From: Haliea sp.
GTDB lineage: Bacteria; Pseudomonadota; Gammaproteobacteria; Pseudomonadales; Halieaceae
Assembly: GCA_002692965.1 (NCBI GenBank)
Contig: NZNC01000029.1
Coordinates: 62,001 to 126,000 of the forward strand
Direction of reading: 5' to 3'
Length of the DNA: 64,000 nt
The notes under the pieces are model-generated. The model was not told where the DNA came from and searched no databases. It saw only the letters and a program-made list of their open reading frames with translations. Below, piece by piece: positions 29,464-40,344 of the stretch. Position 1 is the first letter of the stretch, and each line of letters begins with the position of its first letter. The position numbers were made by a program, and so were the translations under genes.

Positions 29464-30651
29464 TCAGCGGCCCGACCGGGGCATCCAGAGCCCGGCCGCC
29501 GCGATGATGTCGCGCTGGATTTCGTTGGCCCCACCGCCGAAGGTGATGATCGAGGCGGTGCGATAGAGGCGTTCCAGGCGGCCGCCGACGGCGTTGGCAC
29601 CCGGGCTGCCGGCCCGCTGCAGCGCCGCGGGACCCACCACCTCCCCCAGCAGGCGGAAGATCTCGATAAAGGCCTCGGAGCCAAACACCTTGATGGCCGA
29701 GGCCTCGGCCATGCCCAACTGCCCGGTGCTCATGGCCCAGCTCTGCTTGTAGACCATCAGCTTCATGCACTCGATCAGGGTGCGGCAGCGGGCCAGGTGT
29801 TGCTGCACCCAGGCCTGCTCGATGACGCGGCCACCGCTGGCCGCGTCGGTTTCGGCGGCCCAGTGATGCACGGCGTTGAACAGTTCGGACACCGGGCCGA
29901 AATTGATCAGGCTGAGGCGCTCCCGGTTGAGCTGCCCGGTGATCAGCTTCCAGCCCCCGTTCAGCTCGCCCACCCGGTGGGCGTCGCTGACCCGCACGTT
30001 GTCGTAGAAGGTCGCGTTGGTGCGGACACCGCCCAGGGTATGCACCGGGCGGCAACTGAAGCCGGGGTCGCTGGTGGGAACCAGGAACAGGGAAATGCCC
30101 TTGTGCTTGCGGCCGGCGTCGGCGTCGGTGCGCGCCGCCAGCCAGATGTAGTCGCTGAAGTGGGCCAGGGAGGTCCACATTTTCTGACCGTTGATGACCC
30201 AGCCGTCGCCGTCGCGCTCGGCGCGGGTGCGCAGGGCGGCGAGGTCGGTGCCGGCCTCGGGCTCTGAGTAGCCGATGGCAATCACCAGCTCGCCGCGCAA
30301 GATGCGCGGGACCAGGGTTTCCTGCAGCCAGGGGTTGCCGTGTTCCGCCAGCATCGGCCCCACGGATTCCGTGGTCAGGAAGGGGAAGGGATAGCCCGCG
30401 CGCATCACCTCCTCGACGAAAATGAACTGCTCCAGGGGGCTGAGCCCGCGCCCGCCCAGGGACTCCGGCCAGCCCAGGCCTATCCAGCCGTCCTCCCCCA
30501 TGCGCCGCAGTGCCTCGCGCCAGAGCGGGCCTCCGCCCTCCCCCATGTCGCGCTCGCATTCGGCCCGCAGCGCCGGCGTCATCAGCCCGGCAAAGTAGCC
30601 CCGCAATTCGTCGCGCAGCGCGCGCTGGGCGGCGTTGAAACGGATATCCAT
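29464..30651 (-). CDS. Acyl-CoA dehydrogenase, first subunit of an adjacent pair
   Basis: A 395-residue acyl-CoA dehydrogenase. The flavin/substrate region AIGYSEPEAGTDLAALRTRA and VINGQKMWTSLAHFSDY is typical of the FadE29-like branch, and the C-terminus ends ITFGGGANEIQRDIIA. The YEG catalytic Glu position reads FGG, so the base is probably on helix G, as in isovaleryl-CoA and long-chain enzymes. I chose ATG 30651 because GGGAGGA lies six bases upstream; the ATG two codons earlier touches that site. Divergent from a luciferase-like monooxygenase gene. The substrate is unknown; steroid-like or branched acyl-CoA is a reasonable guess. Confidence 0.88.
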   Translation of the reverse strand: MDIRFNAAQRALRDELRGYFAGLMTPALRAECERDMGEGGGPLWREALRRMGEDGWIGLGWPESLGGRGLSPLEQFIFVEEVMRAGYPFPFLTTESVGPMLAEHGNPWLQETLVPRILRGELVIAIGYSEPEAGTDLAALRTRAERDGDGWVINGQKMWTSLAHFSDYIWLAARTDADAGRKHKGISLFLVPTSDPGFSCRPVHTLGGVRTNATFYDNVRVSDAHRVGELNGGWKLITGQLNRERLSLINFGPVSELFNAVHHWAAETDAASGGRVIEQAWVQQHLARCRTLIECMKLMVYKQSWAMSTGQLGMAEASAIKVFGSEAFIEIFRLLGEVVGPAALQRAGSPGANAVGGRLERLYRTASIITFGGGANEIQRDIIAAAGLWMPRSGR

Positions 30652-30840
30652 GCGCATTCCTCCCGCTGTCTGACGCATCCTAGCCCGGGCCACCCCGCTG
30701 TCGCAGCAGGCGCGGGGGCCAGATTCGCTGTCGAAAATGTTCAATGCCCCGCAGCATGCGCGGACGGTTCACTGCGCTGGACCACGGCTGTGGGGCCGGC
30801 AGTGCATAATGCCCCCTCAGACAAGCAATCGGAGTCCATA

Positions 30841-31728
30841 ATGAAAATAGGCGTCTGTCTTCCCTACATGAAAGCCGATCTCGACCGGGCGACGTACCTG
30901 GAGTGGTTCCGGCGCATCGACCAGGGCCCCTTCGACAGCCTCTCCTGCGGCGAGCGGGTGCACGGCCCCACGGTGGACATGCGGGTACTGCTGGCGGCAG
31001 CCGCGGCCTGCACCGAACGGGTGGAGATCACCCCGACACTCTACGTGCTGCCCATGCACAGTGCCGCCCGGGTGGCCAAGGAGGTCGCCTCCCTGCAGCT
31101 GCTGGCCCCGGGGCGGGTGAACCGGGTCTGCGTCGGTTACGGCGGCCGCGAGAAGGACTACGCCGCGCTCGAGGCCCCCTTCGAGGGTCGCTACGGCCGC
31201 ATGGACCGGCAGGTGGAGGCGCTGCGGCGCGTCTGGCGGGGCGAGGAAATCATCGAGGGCGGCGGGCCCATCGGGCCGCGCCCGGAACAGCCGGAGGGCC
31301 CGGAGCTGCTCGCTGGCGTGCTCGGCCCCAAGAGTATCCGCCGCTGCATGCGCTGGGCCAACGGCCTCTATGCCTGGTCGGGCAACGGCGAACGCGGCGA
31401 GCTGGAGAGTGCCTTTCAGCGCGCCGACCAGGCCTGGGACGAGGCCGGCCGCGGCGGCCGCCCCTACCGCCTGGGGGGCTTCTGGTGCAGCCTGGCGGAC
31501 AATGCCCAGCAGCGCCTGCACGACTACGTCTACGACTACCTGGCCATCGCCGGCCACGAGATCGCCGAGTGGATGGCCAATTCGGTCAGCCGCAGTAGCC
31601 CCGACGCGGTGCGCGAGGGCCTGGACAATGCCGAGGCCGCGGGCTGCGAGGAGGTCTTCCTGGTACCGGCGACCGCCGACCTCGCCGAAATTGACCGCCT
31701 GGCCGAGGTAGTCGCCGCGCGCCGCTGA
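30841..31728 (+). CDS. LLM-class (luciferase-like) flavin-dependent oxidoreductase
   Basis: A 295-residue TIM-barrel protein of the bacterial luciferase-like monooxygenase superfamily: MKIGVCLPYMKADLDRATYLEW at the start, then CTERVEITPTLYVLPMHSAARVAKEVASLQLLAPGR and VGYGGREKDYAAL, which line the flavin site in this family. FMN or F420 could be the cofactor. GGAG precedes ATG 30841. It is divergent from the acyl-CoA dehydrogenase pair across 189 bp and may serve the same catabolic pathway. Confidence 0.85.
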   Translation: MKIGVCLPYMKADLDRATYLEWFRRIDQGPFDSLSCGERVHGPTVDMRVLLAAAAACTERVEITPTLYVLPMHSAARVAKEVASLQLLAPGRVNRVCVGYGGREKDYAALEAPFEGRYGRMDRQVEALRRVWRGEEIIEGGGPIGPRPEQPEGPELLAGVLGPKSIRRCMRWANGLYAWSGNGERGELESAFQRADQAWDEAGRGGRPYRLGGFWCSLADNAQQRLHDYVYDYLAIAGHEIAEWMANSVSRSSPDAVREGLDNAEAAGCEEVFLVPATADLAEIDRLAEVVAARR

Positions 31729-31803
31729 CCGGCGCGCTCACCCGGCCTGTCCCCGAAACTCGCTCGCCGGGGTCGCCTCGCACCGCCGCTCACAGCGGGC
31801 CGC

Positions 31804-31822
31804 CCGGTAGTATTACTACCGG
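31804..31822. promoter_or_regulatory. Dyad operator 1 upstream of ppdK
   Basis: A perfect 8-3-8 inverted repeat, CCGGTAGT-ATT-ACTACCGG, centred 63 bp upstream of a second copy of the same core. The GTAGT-N3-ACTAC core resembles the HexR-type palindromes of central carbon metabolism in gammaproteobacteria; the match to HexR is from memory and is a hypothesis. Confidence 0.5.
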
Positions 31823-31866
31823 TTTCCCGGTTCGGCGGGGCGGGCCCCGGGAAAAATCCCCCCGGA

Positions 31867-31882
31867 CCGGTAGTTTGACTAC
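31867..31882. promoter_or_regulatory. Dyad operator 2 upstream of ppdK
   Basis: CCGGTAGT-TTG-ACTAC repeats the core of operator 1 with a degenerate right arm, exactly 63 bp (six helical turns) downstream of it. A TATACT -10 element lies at 31934-31939 without a good -35, so a transcript would start near 31946 and this site would be centred near -71, an activator-like position. The spacing on one face of the helix supports a real regulatory pair. Confidence 0.5.
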
Positions 31883-31987
31883 AAGCTACTGTTTCACAAG
31901 GCATTTTTACTCCCGGCAGCCGGGTGGCTGGGGTATACTCCCGCGGTCCTTTCGGGCAGCCACCCATTCCATGCAAGCGGAGACACC

Positions 31988-34594
<2,607 letters not shown>

Positions 34595-34604
34595 TATAAA
34601 GAGC

Positions 34605-34656
34605 GGAGGCAAAGGGCAGGCTCCCTTTTCGCGATGGGGCCTGTCCCCTTTTCCTC
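34605..34656 (+). other. Imperfect hairpin between ppdK and the cupin gene
   Basis: GGAGGCAAAGGGCAGGC (34605-34621) pairs, with small bulges, to a segment ending CCTCC at 34656. A smaller alternative stem (AAAGGG with CCCTTTT) is nested within it and is followed by a short T-run. It could end ppdK transcripts partly or act as a leader for the cupin gene. A GGTGAGGTGA ribosome binding site lies just after it. Confidence 0.35.
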
Positions 34657-34674
34657 CAAGGCCTGGTGAGGTGA

Positions 34675-35007
34675 ATGAGCAAGGATAATTGGAAGGTCTT
34701 CGACCTGGCGGAGATTCGGCAGCGGCTCAAGGGCCAGCCGGTGGAATACCAGGAATTTCTCAAGGTGCCCGCACTCAGCTGCGGGCTCTACCGTCTGGTC
34801 GCGGGCAGCCGCGACATGCAGGCGCCCCACGACGACGACGAAGTCTACCTGGTGCTGGAAGGTCGCGCGCGCATGCGCCTGGGCGACGAAGCCGAGAAAG
34901 TGGTCGGCCCCGGCGCACTGCTCTATGTGAGCGCCACCACCGAGCACTCCTTCTTCGAAGTCGAGGAAGACATGCTGCTGCTGGTGTTCTTTGCCAGCAA
35001 CAACTGA
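34675..35007 (+). CDS. Small cupin-domain protein
   Basis: A 110-residue single-domain cupin. Motif 1 is seen around DMQAPHDDDEVYLVLEGRARM (one His and acidic residues in metal-ligand positions) and motif 2 around PGALLYVSATTEHSFFEVEED. No enzyme family can be named; such proteins range from isomerases to sensors. It follows ppdK by 80 bp with a hairpin between and may be partly cotranscribed. Confidence 0.8.
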   Translation: MSKDNWKVFDLAEIRQRLKGQPVEYQEFLKVPALSCGLYRLVAGSRDMQAPHDDDEVYLVLEGRARMRLGDEAEKVVGPGALLYVSATTEHSFFEVEEDMLLLVFFASNN

Positions 35008-35039
35008 GTGATAGCGCGCACCACTGAATCCGGGTTGCG

Positions 35040-36077
35040 CTAGCCGCCCCCGATCGCCAGTGGGCGCGCCTCGACGCCCTCCCCCAGGATCATCGCCCAG
35101 AGCTCGCCCGCACGCTCGCGGCCACCCTCGCGCTGGGTGAGCCACTCCACGTGCGCGTCCGCTTCGGCATTCGGCCGCAGGCGGATGCTCCACAGCGGGC
35201 GAATCTCGTTCGGCAGCATGGAGTAGCGCACGTCCATGACCTGCTGCGGGTCGCGCGGGTCCAGTGCCACGTAGCCGTTGCTGAACCAGGTGAAACGCGC
35301 CAGATCCCGTGCCTGCTGGGAGTCGGGGTCGAGCCAGGGCAGGTCCCGCTCCGGCGCCAGTTTCGGCACCGATTCCCCCGGATACCAGCGCGGCGTGGGC
35401 CAGATCCGCAGGCCGTCGACATGAAAGGCCTGCGGAGTCTCGTAGACCACCTTCCACACCAGCAGATTGCCAAAGCCGGGTTTGGCCTCCAGCCGCAGGA
35501 CTTGGTGGCCGCGCTGTTGCGCCAGCACCGTGCCCAGCTCCACCGCGGTGTCCCGGGCCTGCCAGCCCAGGGCCAGGTAGCACGCGGCCCAGGCGACGCC
35601 CAGGCGCGCCAGCCAGGGCTGTCGGCGCCTCGCCGCCAGCACCACCAGTGCCAGCAACGGCAGGGGAAACAGGGGGTCGATGATGGAGATGCTGTTCCAG
35701 GCGAAGCGCTGATCGCTGAAGGGCCAGAGCAAGAGAGTGCCGTAGGTGGTGCAGGCATCGAGCAGGCCGTGGGTGGCATAACCCAGGGTGCAGAACAGCA
35801 GGCTCTGGCAGAAGCGCAGGCCACCGCGGCGACCGATCAGCGGGTGCAGCACCAGGGCGCAGAGCAGGCCACCCACGGGAATGAAGACCAGGGCGTGGGT
35901 GAACTGGCGGTGGTACTCGAGAAACAGCAGGGGATCGCTGCTGGAGCGAATCAGCACATCCAGGTCCGGTGCCATGCCCCCGAGCAGGCCCAGGATGGCC
36001 GCCACGACAACCTGTCGCGGCCGGGCGGAGGACTGCGGTACGACGGCGCCGACGACGCCCTGGGTCAAGGGATCCAC
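35040..36077 (-). CDS. YdjM-like membrane-bound metal-dependent hydrolase
   Basis: A 345-residue membrane protein of the YdjM/DUF457 family. It begins MDPLTQGVVGAVVPQ, and its N-terminal half has several helices with conserved potential metal ligands: GGMAPDLDVLI (about residue 35), HRQFTHALVF (about 56) and YATHGLLDACTTYGT (about 100). The C-terminal half is soluble. The family is predicted to be a zinc-dependent membrane hydrolase, with no proven substrate. E. coli YdjM is LexA-regulated, but I find no CTG-N10-CAG box here. Convergent with the cupin gene and divergent from the OmpA-like gene. Confidence 0.85.
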   Translation of the reverse strand: MDPLTQGVVGAVVPQSSARPRQVVVAAILGLLGGMAPDLDVLIRSSSDPLLFLEYHRQFTHALVFIPVGGLLCALVLHPLIGRRGGLRFCQSLLFCTLGYATHGLLDACTTYGTLLLWPFSDQRFAWNSISIIDPLFPLPLLALVVLAARRRQPWLARLGVAWAACYLALGWQARDTAVELGTVLAQQRGHQVLRLEAKPGFGNLLVWKVVYETPQAFHVDGLRIWPTPRWYPGESVPKLAPERDLPWLDPDSQQARDLARFTWFSNGYVALDPRDPQQVMDVRYSMLPNEIRPLWSIRLRPNAEADAHVEWLTQREGGRERAGELWAMILGEGVEARPLAIGGG

Positions 36078-36154
36078 TGCTGCTCTCCTGTCTCTGACTC
36101 TGCCATTATCCGGTTTTTCCCGGCTTTTTGCTCGCTTGTCGGTGGCACTGGTTT

Positions 36155-36171
36155 ACACTGGCGGCCAGTGT
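36155..36171. promoter_or_regulatory. Inverted repeat in the gap before the OmpA-like gene
   Basis: ACACTGG-CGG-CCAGTGT is a perfect 7-3-7 dyad located 35 bases before the ATG of the OmpA-like lipoprotein, in the divergent gap with the YdjM-like gene. It may be an operator or a leader hairpin; a TACACT -10-like element overlaps it (36154-36159). Confidence 0.35.
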
Positions 36172-36205
36172 CAATGGCACGTCACCAACAGGGAGAGCAT
36201 TGCCC

Positions 36206-36844
36206 ATGTCTATGCGAATCATCAGCAGTCTGTGCCTCGCCGCGCTCGCGGCGGGCTGTACCGTCAACCCCTACACCGGCAACCAGCAGGCCAGCAAGGC
36301 CGCGACCTATGGCGCCGGTGCCGCCGTCGCTTGCGCCCTGGTAGGTTCGATCGAATCCTCCAAGTGGGCCCGCAATGCCGCCCTCGGCTGCGGCCTGGCG
36401 GGCGCCGGGGTCGGCGCCTACATGGATGTGCAGGAGGCCAAGCTGCGCCAGCAGCTGGAGGGAACCGGCGTGCGGGTCAGCCGCGAGGGCGACAATATCC
36501 GCCTGATCATGCCCGGCAACATCACCTTCGCCACCAACTCGCATACGCTGCGCAGCGAGTTCTACCCGGTGTTGAACTCGGTCGCCGAGGTGGTGACCAA
36601 GTATCCCGACACGACGCTGCGGGTCAGCGGACACACCGACAACACCGGGGGACGCGCCCTCAACCAGGAACTCTCGGAACGCCGCGCGGGTAGCGTGGCC
36701 GACTACCTGGTCACCCGGCAGGTGGACCGCTCGCGGATGCTGGTGGAAGGCCGCGGCTTCGAGGAGCCGATCGCCGACAACAGCAGCGAAGCCGGACGCG
36801 CGCAGAATCGTCGCGTCGAACTGCACATCCTGCCCCGCACCTGA
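36206..36844 (+). CDS. OmpA-family outer-membrane lipoprotein (YiaD-like)
   Basis: A 212-residue protein with a lipoprotein signal (MSMRIISSLCLAALAAGCTV, lipobox LAAGC), a Gly/Ala-rich region resembling a glycine-zipper (TYGAGAAVACALVG, LGCGLAGAGVGAYMD), and a C-terminal OmpA-like peptidoglycan-binding domain (about 100-210). The domain keeps VSGHTDNTGG and RRAGSVADYLV, with the NRRVELHI end. ATG 36206 has AGGGAG upstream; in-frame codons before it lack a ribosome binding site. It would sit in the outer membrane and bind the wall non-covalently through the meso-DAP residue. Confidence 0.9.
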   Translation: MSMRIISSLCLAALAAGCTVNPYTGNQQASKAATYGAGAAVACALVGSIESSKWARNAALGCGLAGAGVGAYMDVQEAKLRQQLEGTGVRVSREGDNIRLIMPGNITFATNSHTLRSEFYPVLNSVAEVVTKYPDTTLRVSGHTDNTGGRALNQELSERRAGSVADYLVTRQVDRSRMLVEGRGFEEPIADNSSEAGRAQNRRVELHILPRT

Positions 36845-36854
36845 GCCCTGCCCC

Positions 36855-36876
36855 GGGGCCCCGCTCGCGGGGCCCC
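36855..36876. terminator. GC-rich hairpin between convergent OmpA-like and tamB genes
   Basis: GGGGCCCCGC and GCGGGGCCCC form a perfect 10-bp stem with a two-base centre, 11 bp past the OmpA-like stop and 4 bp before the tamB stop. There is no T-run, so classical intrinsic termination is uncertain, but its place between convergent genes fits a two-way terminator. Confidence 0.5.
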
Positions 36877-36879
36877 GCC

Positions 36880-39800
36880 TCAATCGATATCAAAGCTGTA
36901 ATACAGGTCGACCGAGTTCTCCAGCCGGCTAACCACCTCCAGCCACAGGCGCGTCTGCAGGTAGAGGCGCGCAGTCAGCACATTCACCGGCTCGTAGAGC
37001 CCCACCCCGTAGGACAGGTAGAGACGCTCGCCAAGGTAGCCGCTGACCGTGGCTGCCGTACTCTCCTCGCTGCCCTGGGTGCCGAATTCGATCTCGCTGA
37101 CCCCCGGCAGGCGGTTCAGGCCGGATACCAGGGCGCTGCGATTGATCAGGCCGGTCCCCAGGGACAGGGCCAGGGCACTGCCGTCGGTGCCACCGCCCGC
37201 GTCGAGGCCCCGGCCGCGCACCAGGTAGGAGAGCGCCTCGGTCTGCGAGGTCACCGGGTCGGTGTAGATCTCCAGCTGGGGCTGCTCCAGGGTGCCGATG
37301 ACATGCACCCCCGCGCGCAGGTCCTCGGCGCGGATCTCCCGGGAGGCGCGCAGATCCAGCTCCGGATTGCCCGGCAACCCGGAAAAGGCCACCCGGCCGG
37401 GTTGCACCGACAGCCGCTGGCCATAGGCTTCCAGTTCGCCGCCCAGCACCTTGAGGTTGCCAAACAGCTGCAGGGGGCTGCCCGGGGACTGCTGCAGGCT
37501 GAGGTCGCCCCCGACGCGAACCTCCACGTCCTTGCCCTGCACCAGGAAGCGGTCGCGGATGCGCAGGCGCAGGCGGACATCCCGGTCCAGCCCCTGTGAC
37601 TCGCGGATGACCTCGCCGCTGTAGTCCACTTCCACCACATCGCTGGACAGATCGACGCCGCCCTCGGGCAGGTGCTCGTAGGCGAGTACGCCCTCGAGCA
37701 CCTCCACTTCCCCGCGCAGGGTCACCAGCCCCGGGCGCCAGCCCAGGGAGAGGTCGGGGCTGATGGTGGCCTCGGTGTCCGGCGGATAGAGCAGCCGGTT
37801 GCCCTCCCCCCGCAGTGTCAGTGACGCCTGCAGTTCGGGCTCCAGGGCAAGCTCCCCCTGCCAGTTCAGGGGGCCTTCGCCGAGGCTGCCCTCCCCGCTG
37901 ACCCGCGCACTGCGTCCCCGGAAAACCAGTTCGCTGCGCGCCGCGAGAAGGGCCGTCGGATTGCCCTGCAGGCTGAGCCGCCCCTCGCGCCACTGCAGTC
38001 GACCATCCAGCTGCGGCGAGGCAAGGCTTCCCCCCAGTTGCAGCTGGCCATCCAGGTGCCCCGCGAGGTCCGACAGGGGCGTGATCAGGGGCTCCCAGGG
38101 GGCAAGTTCGAGGGCGTCCAGTTCCAGGCTGCCACGCAGTTCCGCCGCCTCGCCGGGCGTGCGGGTGGCCTGCAGCGAGACCCGCGGGCTGCCGTTCTCC
38201 ACCAGCTGCGCCGTGACAGCCACCCCCCCATCCCGGAGGGCGATGGTGCCGGCCAGGCGCTGCCAGGACCAGCTGGCGGACTCGCCTTCCGCCAGCCAGT
38301 GGGTCAACTGGCCGTTCTCGCTGCCTAGGCGGGCCTCCAGCACCGGGGGCCGATCGGGACGCCAGGACGCGGACAGTGCGCCTTCCAGTGGACCCTCCAG
38401 GGTAAGCCGGGTGGGCAGCAGTGGGTCGAGTACCGCGAGCTCGCCGTCCAGCTGCACTCGGCCCTGCCCCTCCGGACCCAGGGTCCAGGCCTCGCTGCAG
38501 AGCGACAGGCTGGGCAGATACCAGCAGTGGGCCGCCAGCTCGCCACGGGATTGCGACCAGTCCAGGCTTACCCCGGGATCGGTGCGCAGGGGCCCCAAGG
38601 GCGTGTCGAAGGCCAGGGACTGCAGGCGGAACTGCCAGCCGGCGTCCTGTTGACGGGCCTGTAACGACAGTTCCCCCTCGATCACGCCGCGGCTCTCCAG
38701 GGCGAGTCGCGGCGCGGTGGCCGGGCCCTCCAGGCGCAGGGACAGGCGCTCCAGCGCAAGTCCGCCCAGTTCGGGCCCCTCGAGCAAGAGCGTGCCGGTC
38801 TGCATGCCCTCCCGGTTCAGGGCGAGCTCGGCCTGTAGGCTGGCGGAGGGCAGGCGGTTCCCGGCCCAGGCAAGCCCCTCGGCATCGCCTTCCAGTCGCA
38901 GCGTGCCCAGCCCCCCGGAAAGCTCGCCGAGGAGCTGCAGGCGACCGCGGGCCCCGGGCTGCCAGCGGCCCAGCTCGGGCACCTTGAGTGCCAGTGCGGC
39001 GGCGCTGTCCTCGCCCTCGGCACCGGCCAGGGCCAGGCTGGCACCGTTGGCCTCCAGCAGCAGGCGTCCCTCGCGGATCCAGGCCTCGCTGTCGACCTCC
39101 AGGTCCCCGCGCAGGGTGGCTGGCAGGCCATTGATATTCCCCGCCAGATCGGCATCGCGGATACTCAGTGCCCAGCTGTTCCCGCGCCAGTGACCCGCAC
39201 TGCGCAGACCGCCCTGAACCTGCCCCTGCAGGTACTGGCTCAGATCCGGCAGCTGCAGGGCTTCACTGTTCAGCTGCAGCTGCCAGGCAATGCCCTCCCC
39301 GGCATAGTCCAGTTCTCCCGCCAGCTCGAGCCGGGCGGGGCCCTGCTGCAGGCTCAGCTGCTCGAGCTGCAGTCGTCCCGCGCGGTGCCCCAGGGCAGTC
39401 ACCAGGGAGAGCCGGGGATAACCGGGCAGTGCCAGCCCCCCCTCGATGCGCGCCGATTGCTCCCCGAGGTCACCCTCGACGCGCAGGGTCAGGGCCTCCG
39501 GCAGGCCGGGCGCGGGCAGGTCTTCGGGCCACTCGGGCAGTGCCTGCAGATCGCTGGCGGAGACCGCCTCCACCCGCGCCTCGAGCACAAAGGGCAGCTG
39601 GCTTGCCAGGGCATCCAGGCGCAGGCGAGTCTGCACCTGCAGGGGGGTGTCCAGGGCCAGCTCAACCTGGAGCCGGGAGAGTTTGCCGTCGAGGAGCAGG
39701 GAGACTTCCCGCTCGCGCAAACTGAGCGGCAGCGGTGCCTCCGCTGCGGCGGTGAGACTGCCGCGCCAGTCGACCGACCAGGGCTCCGCCATGCGCAGCT

Positions 39801-40344
39801 CGCCCTCGCCGCGGGCGCGCCCGAAGCCCTCGGCATACAGGTCCACGGATTCCAGGGCGAGGGTCGCGCCCTGCCAATAGACGCCGGTCTGCCCCGATAG
39901 CCGGAGCCATTCATCGCCCTCCCTGGCGATGCGCAGGGACCCCAGGCGCAGCTGTCGCAGCTCCAGTGGCAGCGGGTTGACCACCGCCGGCAAGGCGACG
40001 CTGTCGGCGCTCGCCTCGTCCGGCCCGGGCTCGCCGCGCAGATCGATCGCCACCTGCCCCAGCTCCAGCACCTCGAGGCACAGGGTACTGCGCCACAGGC
40101 AGCGGGGATTGACCACACTGCGCCAGTCCCGCAGTTCCACCGCCAGCGCCGGCAGGGTCAATTGCACGCGATCCAGCGCCAGTTCTCCCAGCAGCTGCCC
40201 CCCGCGGTAGTCGATCGACACCGGCAGTGACTCGGGCAACCAGGCGATGGCGCTGCGGGTACCGGCGGCGGTGAACAGCACCGCCACCAGCGCGAGCAGT
40301 GGCAGGGCCATGAGTATCAGCAGGGCCAGGGCCAGGCGTCTCAA
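36880..40344 (-). CDS. tamB: Translocation and assembly module protein TamB
   Basis: An 1154-residue AsmA-like protein: an N-terminal membrane anchor (LALALLILMALPLLALVAVLF), a very long repetitive beta-rich periplasmic body with recurring L-x-L strands, and a C-terminal DUF490 (TamB) domain (about residues 800-1154) holding FSGLPGNPELDLRA and SYLVRGRGLDA. TamB spans the periplasm as a lipid-conducting groove, transports phospholipid and helps TamA insert outer-membrane proteins. The ATG overlaps the tamA stop (ATGA). Slightly shorter than E. coli TamB (1259). Confidence 0.93.
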   Translation of the reverse strand: MRRLALALLILMALPLLALVAVLFTAAGTRSAIAWLPESLPVSIDYRGGQLLGELALDRVQLTLPALAVELRDWRSVVNPRCLWRSTLCLEVLELGQVAIDLRGEPGPDEASADSVALPAVVNPLPLELRQLRLGSLRIAREGDEWLRLSGQTGVYWQGATLALESVDLYAEGFGRARGEGELRMAEPWSVDWRGSLTAAAEAPLPLSLREREVSLLLDGKLSRLQVELALDTPLQVQTRLRLDALASQLPFVLEARVEAVSASDLQALPEWPEDLPAPGLPEALTLRVEGDLGEQSARIEGGLALPGYPRLSLVTALGHRAGRLQLEQLSLQQGPARLELAGELDYAGEGIAWQLQLNSEALQLPDLSQYLQGQVQGGLRSAGHWRGNSWALSIRDADLAGNINGLPATLRGDLEVDSEAWIREGRLLLEANGASLALAGAEGEDSAAALALKVPELGRWQPGARGRLQLLGELSGGLGTLRLEGDAEGLAWAGNRLPSASLQAELALNREGMQTGTLLLEGPELGGLALERLSLRLEGPATAPRLALESRGVIEGELSLQARQQDAGWQFRLQSLAFDTPLGPLRTDPGVSLDWSQSRGELAAHCWYLPSLSLCSEAWTLGPEGQGRVQLDGELAVLDPLLPTRLTLEGPLEGALSASWRPDRPPVLEARLGSENGQLTHWLAEGESASWSWQRLAGTIALRDGGVAVTAQLVENGSPRVSLQATRTPGEAAELRGSLELDALELAPWEPLITPLSDLAGHLDGQLQLGGSLASPQLDGRLQWREGRLSLQGNPTALLAARSELVFRGRSARVSGEGSLGEGPLNWQGELALEPELQASLTLRGEGNRLLYPPDTEATISPDLSLGWRPGLVTLRGEVEVLEGVLAYEHLPEGGVDLSSDVVEVDYSGEVIRESQGLDRDVRLRLRIRDRFLVQGKDVEVRVGGDLSLQQSPGSPLQLFGNLKVLGGELEAYGQRLSVQPGRVAFSGLPGNPELDLRASREIRAEDLRAGVHVIGTLEQPQLEIYTDPVTSQTEALSYLVRGRGLDAGGGTDGSALALSLGTGLINRSALVSGLNRLPGVSEIEFGTQGSEESTAATVSGYLGERLYLSYGVGLYEPVNVLTARLYLQTRLWLEVVSRLENSVDLYYSFDID

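Noticed and set aside
35040-36205. LexA control of the YdjM-like gene, as for E. coli ydjM
   Set aside because: No CTG-N10-CAG box is present in its upstream gap; the dyad there has a different sequence and spacing.
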